DNA from: Pseudomonas sp. DC1.2
Lineage (GTDB): Bacteria > Pseudomonadota > Gammaproteobacteria > Pseudomonadales > Pseudomonadaceae
Length of the DNA: 64,000 nucleotides
Direction of reading: 5' to 3'
Assembly (NCBI RefSeq): GCF_034351645.1
Contig: NZ_CP133782.1
Span: forward strand, 2,733,001-2,797,000
The notes under the pieces are model-generated. The model saw only the letters and a list, made by a program, of their open reading frames with translations, was not told the origin of the DNA and made no database searches. Below, piece by piece: positions 51,619 through 60,561 of the stretch (within the stretch, counting starts at the first letter, position 1; every line of letters begins with the position of its first letter). The translations under genes and the position numbers were made by a program.

Positions 51619-53040
51619 TTACTGGCTGGCGACCGTCTCCGGTGCCCAGCCGCCACCAAGTGCTTTGTAGATGGCCACAATGCCGCGATACAGATCGACT
51701 TCTGCCTGGGCCTGGGTATCTTCGGCTGCCAAACGCTCGCGCTGAGCATCCAGTAGCACCAGGAAGTCGGCGCTGCCTTCGCGGTAGCGAATTTCGGCCA
51801 GGTCCGCCGCTGCACGGCTCGACTCGCTCTGACGGATCAGCGCAATCAAGCGTTGCTGACGTTTGCCGTAGTCGCTGAAGGCGTTTTCCGATTCTTCGAG
51901 CGCTAACAACACTTGCTGCTCATAGGTCGCGAGGGCGCCTTCGGCATCGGCGTCGGCGCCGCGCAAACGGGCGCGCACACTGCCCAGGTCGAACGCGGCC
52001 CAGGTAATGCTTGGGCCCAGTGCCCACGCGTTGGCCGCCGATGAGCCGATCTGCGAACCACGTCCGGCGGTGAAGCCCAGAAAGCCGCTAAGACTGACGC
52101 GCGGGAACAAATCAGCTTTAGCCACGCCGATACGAGCCGTGGCAGAGGCCAGTTTGCGTTCGGCACTGAGAATGTCTGGACGACGCTGCAACAGTTGCCC
52201 CGGATCGCCGATCGGCAAGGCCTTGGCAATCGCTGGCAAATCTTTCGGGCTGAGGTCCACGGTCAGTGCTTGCGGACGCTCACCCAGCAGGGTGGCGATG
52301 CGGTTGCGCTGGCGGATTTGCTCGGCTTGAAGTTGCGGCACGCTGGCTTCGACAGACGCTAGGCGTGCGTCGGCACGCACCACATCGAGTTGGTCGCCGA
52401 CGCCAGCATCACGCAGGCTGACGGTGATCTTGCTCGACTCTTGCTGATTTTTCAGGTTGGCCAGGGCGATTTTTTCACGCAGTTGCGCGCCACGCAGTTG
52501 GCCATAGGCGTCCACCAGCTCGGCAATCATGCTGACTTGCAGTTGGTACAGATCGGCTTCAGCCGCTTGCTGCTCGGCGTTGGCCGATTCCAGATTACGC
52601 TGGATGCGGCCGAACAAATCGATCTCCCACGCCATGTCCAGGCCCAGGTCGTAGCGTTCGCTGTTAACCCGTTGGTTGGTCTGGCCGGGGATTTGTCCCT
52701 TGGCCAGGTCACTGCTGGCCCGGCTGGTGATCGTTGGCATCTGGTCTGTGGCGACGTCATCGCGAATCGCTCGCGCCGCTTTCCAGCGGGCGAAGGCAAC
52801 ATGCAAATCACGGTTGCCTTGCAGCGATTGCATCACCAACTGGTTCAGTGTCGGGTCTTCAAATTGCTGCCACCAAATACCTTCAAAACGCGAGCGATCG
52901 AAGTTTTTCTGGCCATTGGCACCCTCCGCGGCTGCGATGATGTTGGCGGGTGGCGTTGCTGGGGTCTTGTAGTCCGGGCCTACGGCACAGGCGCTTAACG
53001 CCAATACCAAGAGGCTCGGCAGGAAGGCTTTTAAACTCAT
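51619..53040 (-). CDS. oprN: Outer membrane efflux channel OprN
   Basis: The protein has 473 residues; a lipoprotein signal ends LSAC with Cys18. The TolC/OprM fold has two repeats with the NodT-family blocks FDRSRFEGIWWQQFEDPTLNQLV, SERYDLGLDMAWEIDLFGRI, LLQRRPDILSAERKLASATARIGVAKADLFPRVSLSG, and ALEESENAFSDYGKRQQRL. It forms the trimeric exit duct for MexEF. Its ATG overlaps the mexF stop (TAATG). Confidence 0.93.
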   Translation of the reverse strand: MSLKAFLPSLLVLALSACAVGPDYKTPATPPANIIAAAEGANGQKNFDRSRFEGIWWQQFEDPTLNQLVMQSLQGNRDLHVAFARWKAARAIRDDVATDQMPTITSRASSDLAKGQIPGQTNQRVNSERYDLGLDMAWEIDLFGRIQRNLESANAEQQAAEADLYQLQVSMIAELVDAYGQLRGAQLREKIALANLKNQQESSKITVSLRDAGVGDQLDVVRADARLASVEASVPQLQAEQIRQRNRIATLLGERPQALTVDLSPKDLPAIAKALPIGDPGQLLQRRPDILSAERKLASATARIGVAKADLFPRVSLSGFLGFTAGRGSQIGSSAANAWALGPSITWAAFDLGSVRARLRGADADAEGALATYEQQVLLALEESENAFSDYGKRQQRLIALIRQSESSRAAADLAEIRYREGSADFLVLLDAQRERLAAEDTQAQAEVDLYRGIVAIYKALGGGWAPETVASQ

Positions 53041-56000
53041 TACTGCGCCTCCAGTTTCAGGGCTTTGGCTGCTTTGCGTGCTTCACCGCGCTCCACAAAG
53101 TTACGAATCAACACGTAGAACACCGGCGTCAGCAGCAGACCAAAGAAGGTCACCCCAAGCATCCCGGAGAACACCGCCACACCCATGGCATGGCGCATTT
53201 CTGCACCGGCACCGCTGGAGAACACGAGAGGCACTACGCCCATGATGAAGGCGAAGGAGGTCATCAGGATCGGTCGCAAACGCAGACGGCAAGCTTCCAG
53301 CACCGCAGCCAGCGGGCTAAGGCCTTCTTGCTGTTTATCCTTGGCGAACTCGACGATCAGAATCGCGTTTTTACAGGCAAGCCCCACCAATACAATCAAA
53401 CCGATCTGGGTAAAGATGTTGTTGTCTCCGCCCGAGGCAATCACCCCGGTAATGGCCGACAGCAGGGTCATCGGTACGATCAGGATTACCGCCAACGGCA
53501 GGCTCCAGCTTTCGTACTGAGCTGCGAGCACCAGGAACGCCAGCAATACGCAGAGCGGGAACACAAACAGCGCGGTGTTACCGGACAGAATCTGCTGGTA
53601 GGTCAGGTCGGTCCACTCGTAGGTCATCCCGTTAGGGAGTTCGTCCTTGAGCAGTTTCTCGATGGCTATTTGGGCTTGGCCGGAGCTGTAGCCTGGGGCA
53701 GCTGCTCCGTTGATTTCAGCGGTGATGAAGCCGTTGTAGTGCATTACGCGGTCCGGGCCCGAGGTGTTGCTGACCTTGATAAAGGTCGCCAGCGGGATCA
53801 TTTCGCCTTTGTTGTTACGCACTTTCAGCTGGCCGATCTGCTCGGGCTCAAGGCGGAATTGTTGCTCAGCCTGAACGTTGACCTGATAGGTGCGACCAAA
53901 GCGATTGAAGTCGTTGGCATACAGCGAACCCAGGTAAATCTGCAGGGTGTCGAAGATGTCGCTGACAGCGACGCCGTGGGTCTTGGCCTTTTCACGGTCG
54001 ATGGCGGCATCGACCTGCGGCACGTTCACGGTGTAGCTGGTGAACAAGCCCGCCAGTTCCGGCACGTTGTGGCTCTTGGTGATGATGTTCATGGTTTCTT
54101 TGTACAGCTCGTCGTAGCCCAGGTTGCCCCGGTCCTCGATTTGCAGGCGGAAACCACCGATGGTGCCCAGGCCTTGTACCGGCGGCGGCGGGAAGATCGC
54201 CATGTAGGCTTCTTCAATCCCGGCGAACTTGCCGTTCAAGGCACCGGCAATCGCTCCGGCGGACATGCTTGCGTCTTTACGCTCGTCGAACGGTTTCAAC
54301 GTCACGAACACGATGCCGGCGTTCGGGCTGTTGGTGAAGCCGTTGATCGACAGGCCCGGGAAGGCCACCGCACTTTCCACGCCAGGCTGTTTGAGCGCCA
54401 GGTCGGACATGCGCTTAATAACATCTTCGGTACGGTCGAGGCTCGCGGCGTCCGGCAGTTGTGCGAAGGCCACCAGGTATTGCTTGTCTTGGCCAGGCAC
54501 AAAACCGGTCGGGGTGTGGGCAAAACCGAAGAAAGTCAGCACCATCAAACCCGCATATAAGAGCAGGGCGATACCGCTGCTGCGGATAACCCGACCCACG
54601 GTGCCGACGTAGCCATGGCTAGCCTTCTCGAAGAACCGGTTGAACGGACGGAACAACCAGCCACCGAAGATCTTGTCGAGTACCTTGGAGAAGCGATCCT
54701 TCGGCGCGTCATGGCTTTTGAGCAATACTGCCGCCAGCGCTGGCGACAGGGTCAGCGAGTTGAAGGCCGAGATTACCGTCGAGATCGCGATGGTCAGGGC
54801 GAACTGTTTATAGAATTGTCCAGTCAACCCGGAGATGAATGCCGCCGGGATAAACACCGCACATAGCACCAGCGCTGTCGCAATGATCGGGCCAGTCACT
54901 TCGCGCATGGCGCGTTTGGTGGCTTCGACTGGATTAAGTCCCAGCTCGATATTTCGCTCGACGTTCTCCACCACCACGATTGCATCGTCTACCACGATAC
55001 CGATCGCCAGCACTAAGCCGAAAAGTGACAGGGCGTTTAGCGAGAAGCCGAACAAGTGCATCACGGCAAATGTACCGATCAGCGAAACCGGCACTGCCAC
55101 CAACGGAATGATCGAGGCACGCCAGGTTTGCAGGAACAGGATCACCACCAACACAACGAGGATCAGCGCTTCAAACAGGGTGTGAACTACCGCTTCGATG
55201 GAACCGCGGACGAAGATTGTCGGGTCATAGACGATGCTGAAGTCCATACCTTCCGGGAAGCTCTTCTTCAGTTCGGCCATCTTGGCGCGCACTTCGTTGG
55301 AGATCTCGATGGCGTTGGAGCCTGGACGCTGGAAGATCGGGATCGCTACCGCTGGCTGGTTGTTCAGCAAGGAACGCAGGGCGTACTGGCTGGAACCGAG
55401 TTCGACGCGAGCGATGTCTTTGAGGCGGGTGATTTCACCGTTATCGCCTGCGCGAATAATGATGTTCTCGAACTCTTCCTCGGAGACCAGACGGCCTTGG
55501 GTGTTCACCGACAATTGGAAGCTTTGGGCATTGGGGGCAGGGGGCGCGCCCAGTTGACCGGCTGCGACCTGACGGTTTTGTTCACGAATGGCGGTAACCA
55601 CATCGGTAGCAGTCAGATTGCGCGAAGCAGTTTTGTTCGGATCGAGCCACACCCGCAGAGAGTAATCGCCCATACCGAACAGCTGTACATCACCGACACC
55701 GCCCAGCCGCGCCAGCTCATCCTTGATATTGAGGATCGCATAGTTGGAAAGGTAGAGCATGTCGTAGCGTTTATCCGGCGAGGTCAAGTGGACCACCATG
55801 GTCAGGTCTGGAGAGGCCTTGTCCACGGTGATACCAATGCGCGTCACTTCTTCTGGAAGCTTCGGCTCAGTCCGGGTTACGCGGTTCTGAACCTGCACCT
55901 GTGCGTTGTCCAGGTCGGTGCCAAGCGCAAAGGTGATGGTCAGGGTGATCTTGCCGTCAGCGGTCGACTGCGAGGACATGTACAACATGTTCTCAACACC

Positions 56001-56216
56001 GGTGATGGCTTGCTCCAGCGGAGCGGCCACGGTTTCACCGATGACTTTAGGGTTGGCGCCGGGAAAATTGGCGCGGACCACTACGGTCGGCGGAACGACT
56101 TCGGGGTATTCGCTGATGGGCAGCTGGAACAGCGAGATCGCACCAGCGATCAGGATCAACAGCGACAGCACCGCTGCGAAGATCGGCCGTGAAATGAAGA
56201 ATTGGGAAAAATTCAT
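53040..56216 (-). CDS. mexF: RND multidrug efflux pump MexF
   Basis: The protein has 1058 residues (MexF about 1062) with twelve membrane helices and two large periplasmic loops. The start MNFSQFFISRPIFAAVLSLLILIAGAISLFQLPISEYPEVVPPTVVV is HAE1-type. The proton relay helix keeps GIVVDDAIVVVENVER with the two Asp. With MexE and OprN it exports chloramphenicol, fluoroquinolones and other compounds in P. aeruginosa, and electrophilic metabolites. It is 15 bases after mexE. Confidence 0.95.
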   Translation of the reverse strand: MNFSQFFISRPIFAAVLSLLILIAGAISLFQLPISEYPEVVPPTVVVRANFPGANPKVIGETVAAPLEQAITGVENMLYMSSQSTADGKITLTITFALGTDLDNAQVQVQNRVTRTEPKLPEEVTRIGITVDKASPDLTMVVHLTSPDKRYDMLYLSNYAILNIKDELARLGGVGDVQLFGMGDYSLRVWLDPNKTASRNLTATDVVTAIREQNRQVAAGQLGAPPAPNAQSFQLSVNTQGRLVSEEEFENIIIRAGDNGEITRLKDIARVELGSSQYALRSLLNNQPAVAIPIFQRPGSNAIEISNEVRAKMAELKKSFPEGMDFSIVYDPTIFVRGSIEAVVHTLFEALILVVLVVILFLQTWRASIIPLVAVPVSLIGTFAVMHLFGFSLNALSLFGLVLAIGIVVDDAIVVVENVERNIELGLNPVEATKRAMREVTGPIIATALVLCAVFIPAAFISGLTGQFYKQFALTIAISTVISAFNSLTLSPALAAVLLKSHDAPKDRFSKVLDKIFGGWLFRPFNRFFEKASHGYVGTVGRVIRSSGIALLLYAGLMVLTFFGFAHTPTGFVPGQDKQYLVAFAQLPDAASLDRTEDVIKRMSDLALKQPGVESAVAFPGLSINGFTNSPNAGIVFVTLKPFDERKDASMSAGAIAGALNGKFAGIEEAYMAIFPPPPVQGLGTIGGFRLQIEDRGNLGYDELYKETMNIITKSHNVPELAGLFTSYTVNVPQVDAAIDREKAKTHGVAVSDIFDTLQIYLGSLYANDFNRFGRTYQVNVQAEQQFRLEPEQIGQLKVRNNKGEMIPLATFIKVSNTSGPDRVMHYNGFITAEINGAAAPGYSSGQAQIAIEKLLKDELPNGMTYEWTDLTYQQILSGNTALFVFPLCVLLAFLVLAAQYESWSLPLAVILIVPMTLLSAITGVIASGGDNNIFTQIGLIVLVGLACKNAILIVEFAKDKQQEGLSPLAAVLEACRLRLRPILMTSFAFIMGVVPLVFSSGAGAEMRHAMGVAVFSGMLGVTFFGLLLTPVFYVLIRNFVERGEARKAAKALKLEAQ

Positions 56217-56231
56217 CGAAGTTGTCGTCCC

Positions 56232-57485
56232 TTAACCGCGTGGAGTCGCAGCAGCCAGTTTCACAACCGAACCCGGCGCGACCTTGGCAGGTGCGACTTG
56301 GGGCAGATTGCTGGCTTCCAGCGCTTGTCGTTGTTGAGCCAGAGCGGCGAGGGTTTCTTTGGTGGCCATCGGGATCACTTCGGGAGTGACGGGCGAGCCA
56401 GGCCGAACCCGTTGCAAGCCCTTGACGATGACGGTGTCGTCCTTGTTCAAGCCGCTGCGCACGATACGCAGGCCCTCGATTTTCGGGCCCAGTTCGACGG
56501 CGCGGTAGACGGTCTTGTTGTCAGCATCCATCACCAACACGAACTTTTTACCGAGGTCGGTGCCGACGGCTTCATCATTGATCAGCACGGCGGAGTAAGT
56601 GCCGCTGCCGACCAGTTTCAAGCGTGCATACAGGCCTGGGGTGTAAGTGCCATCGGTGTTGTCGAACACCGCACGACCGCGAATGGTGCCGGTTTTCGGG
56701 TTCACTTGGTTGTCGACGAAGTTCATCACGCCTTGATGAGGGTTGCCGTCTTCATTGGACAGGCCGAGGTACACCGGCGTCGTGGCGCCGCGCTTACCCT
56801 GGCGAGCGAGCTGGGTATATTTCAAGAACACGCGTTCGTCCGCGTCGAAGTAAGCGTAAACCTTGTCGGTGGAGACGACGCTGGTGAGTGCAGTCGTATC
56901 GGCGGTAACCAGGTTACCGGCGGTAATTTCTGCACGGCTGACGCGACCACTGATGGGCGACGTGACACGGGTGAAGCTGAGGTTCAGTTTGGCCAGGTCC
57001 AGTTGCGCCTGCAGGGCACCGACGGCGGCGCGGGCTTCTTGCGAAGCGCTGGTACGCGAATCGGCCAGTTCTGCGGAGATGGCATTGCTGGTGCGCAAAC
57101 GCTCACCGCGCTGGGCTTCGTTTTCGCTGCGTGTAGCGTTGGCTCGGGATTGAGCAACCAGGGCTTCAAGGCGGCGGACCTCAGCCTGGAAAGGGCGCGG
57201 GTCTATCTGGAATAGTAGATCGCCTTTCTTGATCAATGCACCTTCGGTGAAGGCCACTTCATCAATCTGCCCAGAGACACGTGGGCGAATCTCCACGGTT
57301 TCCGGCGCTTCGAGGCGTCCGGTGAATTCGTCCCACTCGTTGACTGGTTGTTCCAGTACCTTGGCCACGCTGACTTTAGCCGCTGGCATCGTGGCGGCAG
57401 TCTGCGGTGCCTTGCCGCAAGCGCTCATGATCACCACGGCCAATAAAGCCAGGGGGAAGCGCAAATGTTTGAGTGATTGTTCCAT
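56232..57485 (-). CDS. mexE: RND periplasmic adaptor MexE
   Basis: The ATG at 57485 gives 417 residues (P. aeruginosa MexE 414). The lipoprotein signal LALLAVVIMSACGKAP has Cys at the MSAC site. The adaptor core has VSVAKVLEQPVNEWDEFTGRLEAPETVEIRPRVSGQIDEVAF (lipoyl half), a helical hairpin (AEVRRLEALVAQSRANATRSENEAQRGERL), and the second half RVTSPISGRVSRAEITAGNLV. It links MexF to OprN. First gene of the operon, under MexT control. Confidence 0.93.
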   Translation of the reverse strand: MEQSLKHLRFPLALLAVVIMSACGKAPQTAATMPAAKVSVAKVLEQPVNEWDEFTGRLEAPETVEIRPRVSGQIDEVAFTEGALIKKGDLLFQIDPRPFQAEVRRLEALVAQSRANATRSENEAQRGERLRTSNAISAELADSRTSASQEARAAVGALQAQLDLAKLNLSFTRVTSPISGRVSRAEITAGNLVTADTTALTSVVSTDKVYAYFDADERVFLKYTQLARQGKRGATTPVYLGLSNEDGNPHQGVMNFVDNQVNPKTGTIRGRAVFDNTDGTYTPGLYARLKLVGSGTYSAVLINDEAVGTDLGKKFVLVMDADNKTVYRAVELGPKIEGLRIVRSGLNKDDTVIVKGLQRVRPGSPVTPEVIPMATKETLAALAQQRQALEASNLPQVAPAKVAPGSVVKLAAATPRG

Positions 57486-57560
57486 GGATGCATCCGCCAA
57501 TATGTTGAGATGGGCGGATGATGCTCGGCAGGTTGGTATCTCACGAATCGAATGAGGCAA

Positions 57561-57583
57561 AGGTAACTATCATTCGGAATGAT
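57561..57583 (-). promoter_or_regulatory. Candidate MexT (nod-box-type) site upstream of mexE
   Basis: ATCATTC-G-GAATGAT (57569-57583) is a perfect 15-bp palindrome of the LysR nod-box form ATC-N9-GAT. On the minus strand it reads ATCA-N5-AATGAT-N4-ACCTT, close to the MexT box I recall (ATCA-N5-GTCGAT-N4-ACYAT). It lies about 85 bases upstream of the mexE start. Confidence 0.7.
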
Positions 57584-57730
57584 ATAAGGCCCGAGGCAGC
57601 CCTCTAGCATGCACCTTTAGTTAGGGGGCTATCAATTTAAATTATGGCCAATCTGTGTTGCCAAGTATTGCAAGCTTAAAGCTTGGGCATTAGTCACGAA
57701 AGCGCCACACGCCCAACTACACCCTCAGGA

Positions 57731-58648
57731 TCAGGCCAAGCTATCGGGATCGCCAAAGAACATCTGAATCCGCGACCTTAACCAACGTTCACCTGGATCG
57801 TTGTCCTGCGACCCGCGCCAAGCCATGTGTAATTCGAAACTGCGCACGGGTAACGGTGGATCTTCAGCCCGAACACCGCCAGCCGCCGTCAGCGCTTCGG
57901 CAGTATAGTCCGGCACAGTGGCGACAATATCTGTTCCGCTGATGAGCGTGCTCAGGCCGTTGAATTGCGGCACCGCAAGGACTACGTGACGCTTGCGTCC
58001 GAGTTTTTCCAGCTCTTCATCAATAAAGCCGCTCAGGTCACCCGCGAATGACACCAGGGCATGAGGTCGCGCACAGAAGTCATCCAGGCTCAGTGGCCCA
58101 GGGACGGTATCGGCCCGCAACAGCTTCGGCATGCTGCGGCGCAGCACTTTGCGCTTGGCGTTGGCAGGCAGGTCAGCGGTGTAGCTGACGCCAATCGAAA
58201 TTTCCCCTGAGGCCAGTAGGCTCGGCATCAGGATGTAGTTGGCCCGGCGCACGACCAACACGATCCCAGGTGATTCTGCACGCAGACGTTTGAGCAACAT
58301 GGGCAGCAACGCGAATTCAACGTCGTCCGACAGGCCGATACGAAACACCGCGGTGCTGGTGGCGGGATCGAACTCCGCTGCACGACTGACCGCCGTGGAA
58401 ATTGAATCCAGTGCAGGAGAGAGCAGGGCGAAGATCTCAACGGCCCGTGCAGACGGTTCCATGCTACGGCCCGTTCGCACAAACAACGGATCGTCGAACA
58501 ACCCGCGCAGGCGTGACAGCGCCGCACTGATGGCAGGCTGGCCGAGAAACAGTTTTTCTGCAGCGCGCGTCACACTGCGTTCGTGCATCAGCGTTTCGAA
58601 TACGATCAACAGGTTCAGGTCGACACGACGCAGGTCATTACGATTCAT
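57731..58648 (-). CDS. mexT: LysR-family activator MexT
   Basis: The ATG at 58648 gives 305 residues starting MNRNDLRRVDLNLLIVFETL, essentially identical to P. aeruginosa MexT as I recall it. The winged helix (RAAEKLFLGQPAISAALSRLR) and the effector domain are intact with no frameshift; the 8-bp insertion that inactivates mexT in some P. aeruginosa strains has no counterpart here. It activates mexEF-oprN and mexS. It lies upstream of mexE on the same strand. Confidence 0.94.
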   Translation of the reverse strand: MNRNDLRRVDLNLLIVFETLMHERSVTRAAEKLFLGQPAISAALSRLRGLFDDPLFVRTGRSMEPSARAVEIFALLSPALDSISTAVSRAAEFDPATSTAVFRIGLSDDVEFALLPMLLKRLRAESPGIVLVVRRANYILMPSLLASGEISIGVSYTADLPANAKRKVLRRSMPKLLRADTVPGPLSLDDFCARPHALVSFAGDLSGFIDEELEKLGRKRHVVLAVPQFNGLSTLISGTDIVATVPDYTAEALTAAGGVRAEDPPLPVRSFELHMAWRGSQDNDPGERWLRSRIQMFFGDPDSLA

Positions 58649-58917
58649 CTGGAGTCCTGGCAGAGTCAGCAAGCTTGACGTGAGCGGCCATATGGGAACA
58701 ATGGCCGGCGTGAATCTTACGGGCAAAGGCTGCTACTCTGCACCGTGTAATTTATTTTTCCTTAAAGGGCTGCCTCGGTTTTTTACGGCATTTGGTGATG
58801 TCGCCGGCGCTGCGGAATCAATGACAGGCATGTCGACTATTAATAGCCACTGATGGTCTTGGGTAAAAAGCCCAGATAGAGTTCGTGGCATTAGAGGTTA
58901 CTTTGACGAGGTTTGCG
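58649..58917. other. Divergent mexT-mexS promoter region
   Basis: Some 270 bases separate the divergent mexT and mexS starts, as in P. aeruginosa. A MexT-type site is expected here for mexS, but I found no convincing match to the recalled consensus. Confidence 0.5.
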
Positions 58918-59940
58918 ATGTCCCGCACGATCCGTTTTCACAAGTTTGGTCCAGCCGAGGTGCTCAAGTGCGAAGAGCATGCGGCCGCTCTGCCTGCACC
59001 CGGTGAAGTGCAGGTGCGCGTCGAAGCAATTGGCATCAGTTGGTATGACATACTCTGGCGCCAAAATCTGGCCCCATCACACGCTCGTCTGCCTTCAGGC
59101 CTCGGCCATGAAATGTCCGGTGTAGTGACAGCGATCGGTAGCGGAGTCGATGACTTGGCACTTGGTGACAAGGTCGCCAGCTTCCCGGCACAAAGCCCCA
59201 ACGATTACCCGGTTTACGGCGAACAGATCGTTCTGCCGCGTTCGGCGTTGACTCGCTACCCGGACGTGCTCAGCCCGATCGAGGCCAGCGTGTATTACAC
59301 GCCGCTGCTGATTGCCTACTTTGCCTACGTCGATCTGGCCCGAGTCAAACCAGGGCAATTCGCCTTGGTGACGGACGCCAGCCACTGTGCCGGCCCATCT
59401 TTTGTACAGCTGGGCAAAGCCCTTGGTGTACGAGTGATTGCAGCGACCAAAACCGCAGAAGAGCGTGAGTATCTGCTGTCCCTCGGGGCTGAAAAAGTCA
59501 TCGTCACCGAAGAGCAGGACCTGCTCATGCAGGTCAACAAACTCACCGATAACCGTGGCGTCGATGTGGTATTCGATGGTCTCGGAGGACCCCAGATGTC
59601 GTTACTTGGCGACGTCTTGGCGCCTCGCGGGAGCCTGGTGCTTTATGGTCTGCAAGGTGGTAATCAGACCCCGTTTCCAGCTTGTGCCGCGTTCCAGAAA
59701 AATATTCAGTTTTTCGTTCACTGCATTGGTAACTTCACCGGCAAGCCGGAGCTGGGCATCATTCAGGACGAGGTTGCATTGCAACGCGCCTTGCGTGACA
59801 TCAACCAACTAACCGCTGACCGCGTGTTGCTGCCGCTCAAAACTCGGGTGTTCCCGTTCGCCGAGTTTGTCGAAGCTCACCGCTACATGGACGAATGCCC
59901 ATGCCGCGAACGTGTTGCTCTTGAGGTTGCGCCTACGTAA
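58918..59940 (+). CDS. mexS: Zinc-independent quinone oxidoreductase MexS
   Basis: The ATG at 58918 (GACGAGG upstream) gives 340 residues (MexS 339), starting MSRTIRFHKFGPAEVLK. It is a medium-chain dehydrogenase/reductase: GLGHEMSGVVTAIGSGVDDLALGDKVASFP, an NADPH site near VTDASHCAGPSFVQLGKALGVRVIAATKTAEE, and GVDVVFDGLGGPQMSLLGDVLAPRGSLVLYG. In P. aeruginosa it detoxifies an electrophilic signal that activates MexT, so mexS loss turns on the pump. The gene looks intact. Confidence 0.92.
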   Translation: MSRTIRFHKFGPAEVLKCEEHAAALPAPGEVQVRVEAIGISWYDILWRQNLAPSHARLPSGLGHEMSGVVTAIGSGVDDLALGDKVASFPAQSPNDYPVYGEQIVLPRSALTRYPDVLSPIEASVYYTPLLIAYFAYVDLARVKPGQFALVTDASHCAGPSFVQLGKALGVRVIAATKTAEEREYLLSLGAEKVIVTEEQDLLMQVNKLTDNRGVDVVFDGLGGPQMSLLGDVLAPRGSLVLYGLQGGNQTPFPACAAFQKNIQFFVHCIGNFTGKPELGIIQDEVALQRALRDINQLTADRVLLPLKTRVFPFAEFVEAHRYMDECPCRERVALEVAPT

Positions 59941-59950
59941 ACCGCCCGCC

Positions 59951-59980
59951 AGAGTCCGTGCCTGCACGGACTCTTTTTTA
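59951..59980 (+). terminator. Intrinsic terminator of mexS
   Basis: AGAGTCCGTG and CACGGACTCT form a perfect 10-bp stem with a 4-nt loop, followed by a run of T, 10 bases past the mexS stop. Confidence 0.95.
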
Positions 59981-60193
59981 GCCTGACCTCCTTCTTTTGT
60001 GTTTTTTTACTGTTGGCAGCTTCTGCTGTTCACGGTGTCTTGTCCCCCGATTAAGCCCCCCTCCCATAGCGCGCTCGATGAAACGGTTCAGCCACTTCGA
60101 CAACTGAACTGGTTTTTGCTCTTATTCTGTATCTTCTAATCATCATCTAAGCCCTGATAATTGAATGATTAATTTCATCTCAAGGAATGAGTC

Positions 60194-60418
60194 ATGGCTG
60201 GGCGTTCGATTGATTGTTTTGAAGAGGCACTAATGACTGGTAAATGGCAAACGCCACATGGCTCAGTTGAAGAAAAATCGTGGATGTCTTCTTTCTTTAT
60301 TTTTTGTACTCAATGTCTGTGGGACGCTGTAAGAATTTTCCTAGGACGCGGCGCTTTGTCTCGAAGTCCTTATTTTACGGGCTTCGCAGGGGAGGTGGCG
60401 AGGAAGGGCTCTAAATAA
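60194..60418 (+). CDS. Possible small protein of unknown function
   Basis: This frame of 74 codons has AAGGA seven bases before its ATG, which is good for a start. The product MAGRSIDCFEEALMTGKWQTP...WMSSFFIFCTQCLWDAVRIFLGRG has one hydrophobic stretch and three Cys. No family is recognised, and codon use looks less typical than in neighbours. It may be a chance frame. Flanking 59981-60193 holds nothing else. An AAGTGCT/AGCACTT inverted repeat (60452-60485) follows. Confidence 0.35.
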   Translation: MAGRSIDCFEEALMTGKWQTPHGSVEEKSWMSSFFIFCTQCLWDAVRIFLGRGALSRSPYFTGFAGEVARKGSK

Positions 60419-60561
60419 GTATAAATATTTCAAACAACTACAAAAAAGTTTAAGTGCTAGCATTTTATGACGAGAGCCAGCACTTCTTTACTGATAATCG
60501 GTCGCGCAGCGTATACCCCTGTTTGCGCGACATCGAACTTCCGAGTACCAGGTAAACACTG

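Noticed and set aside
52950-54560. 536-codon open frame antisense to oprN and mexF
   Set aside because: It is His/Gln/Arg-rich shadow sequence opposite a clear RND pump gene.
55056-56192. 378-codon open frame antisense to mexF
   Set aside because: Same reason: complementary to conserved coding sequence, with no recognisable domain.
58649-58917. MexT-type site in the mexT-mexS gap
   Set aside because: Expected from P. aeruginosa, but candidate sequences near 58820-58855 did not keep the recalled half-site spacing.
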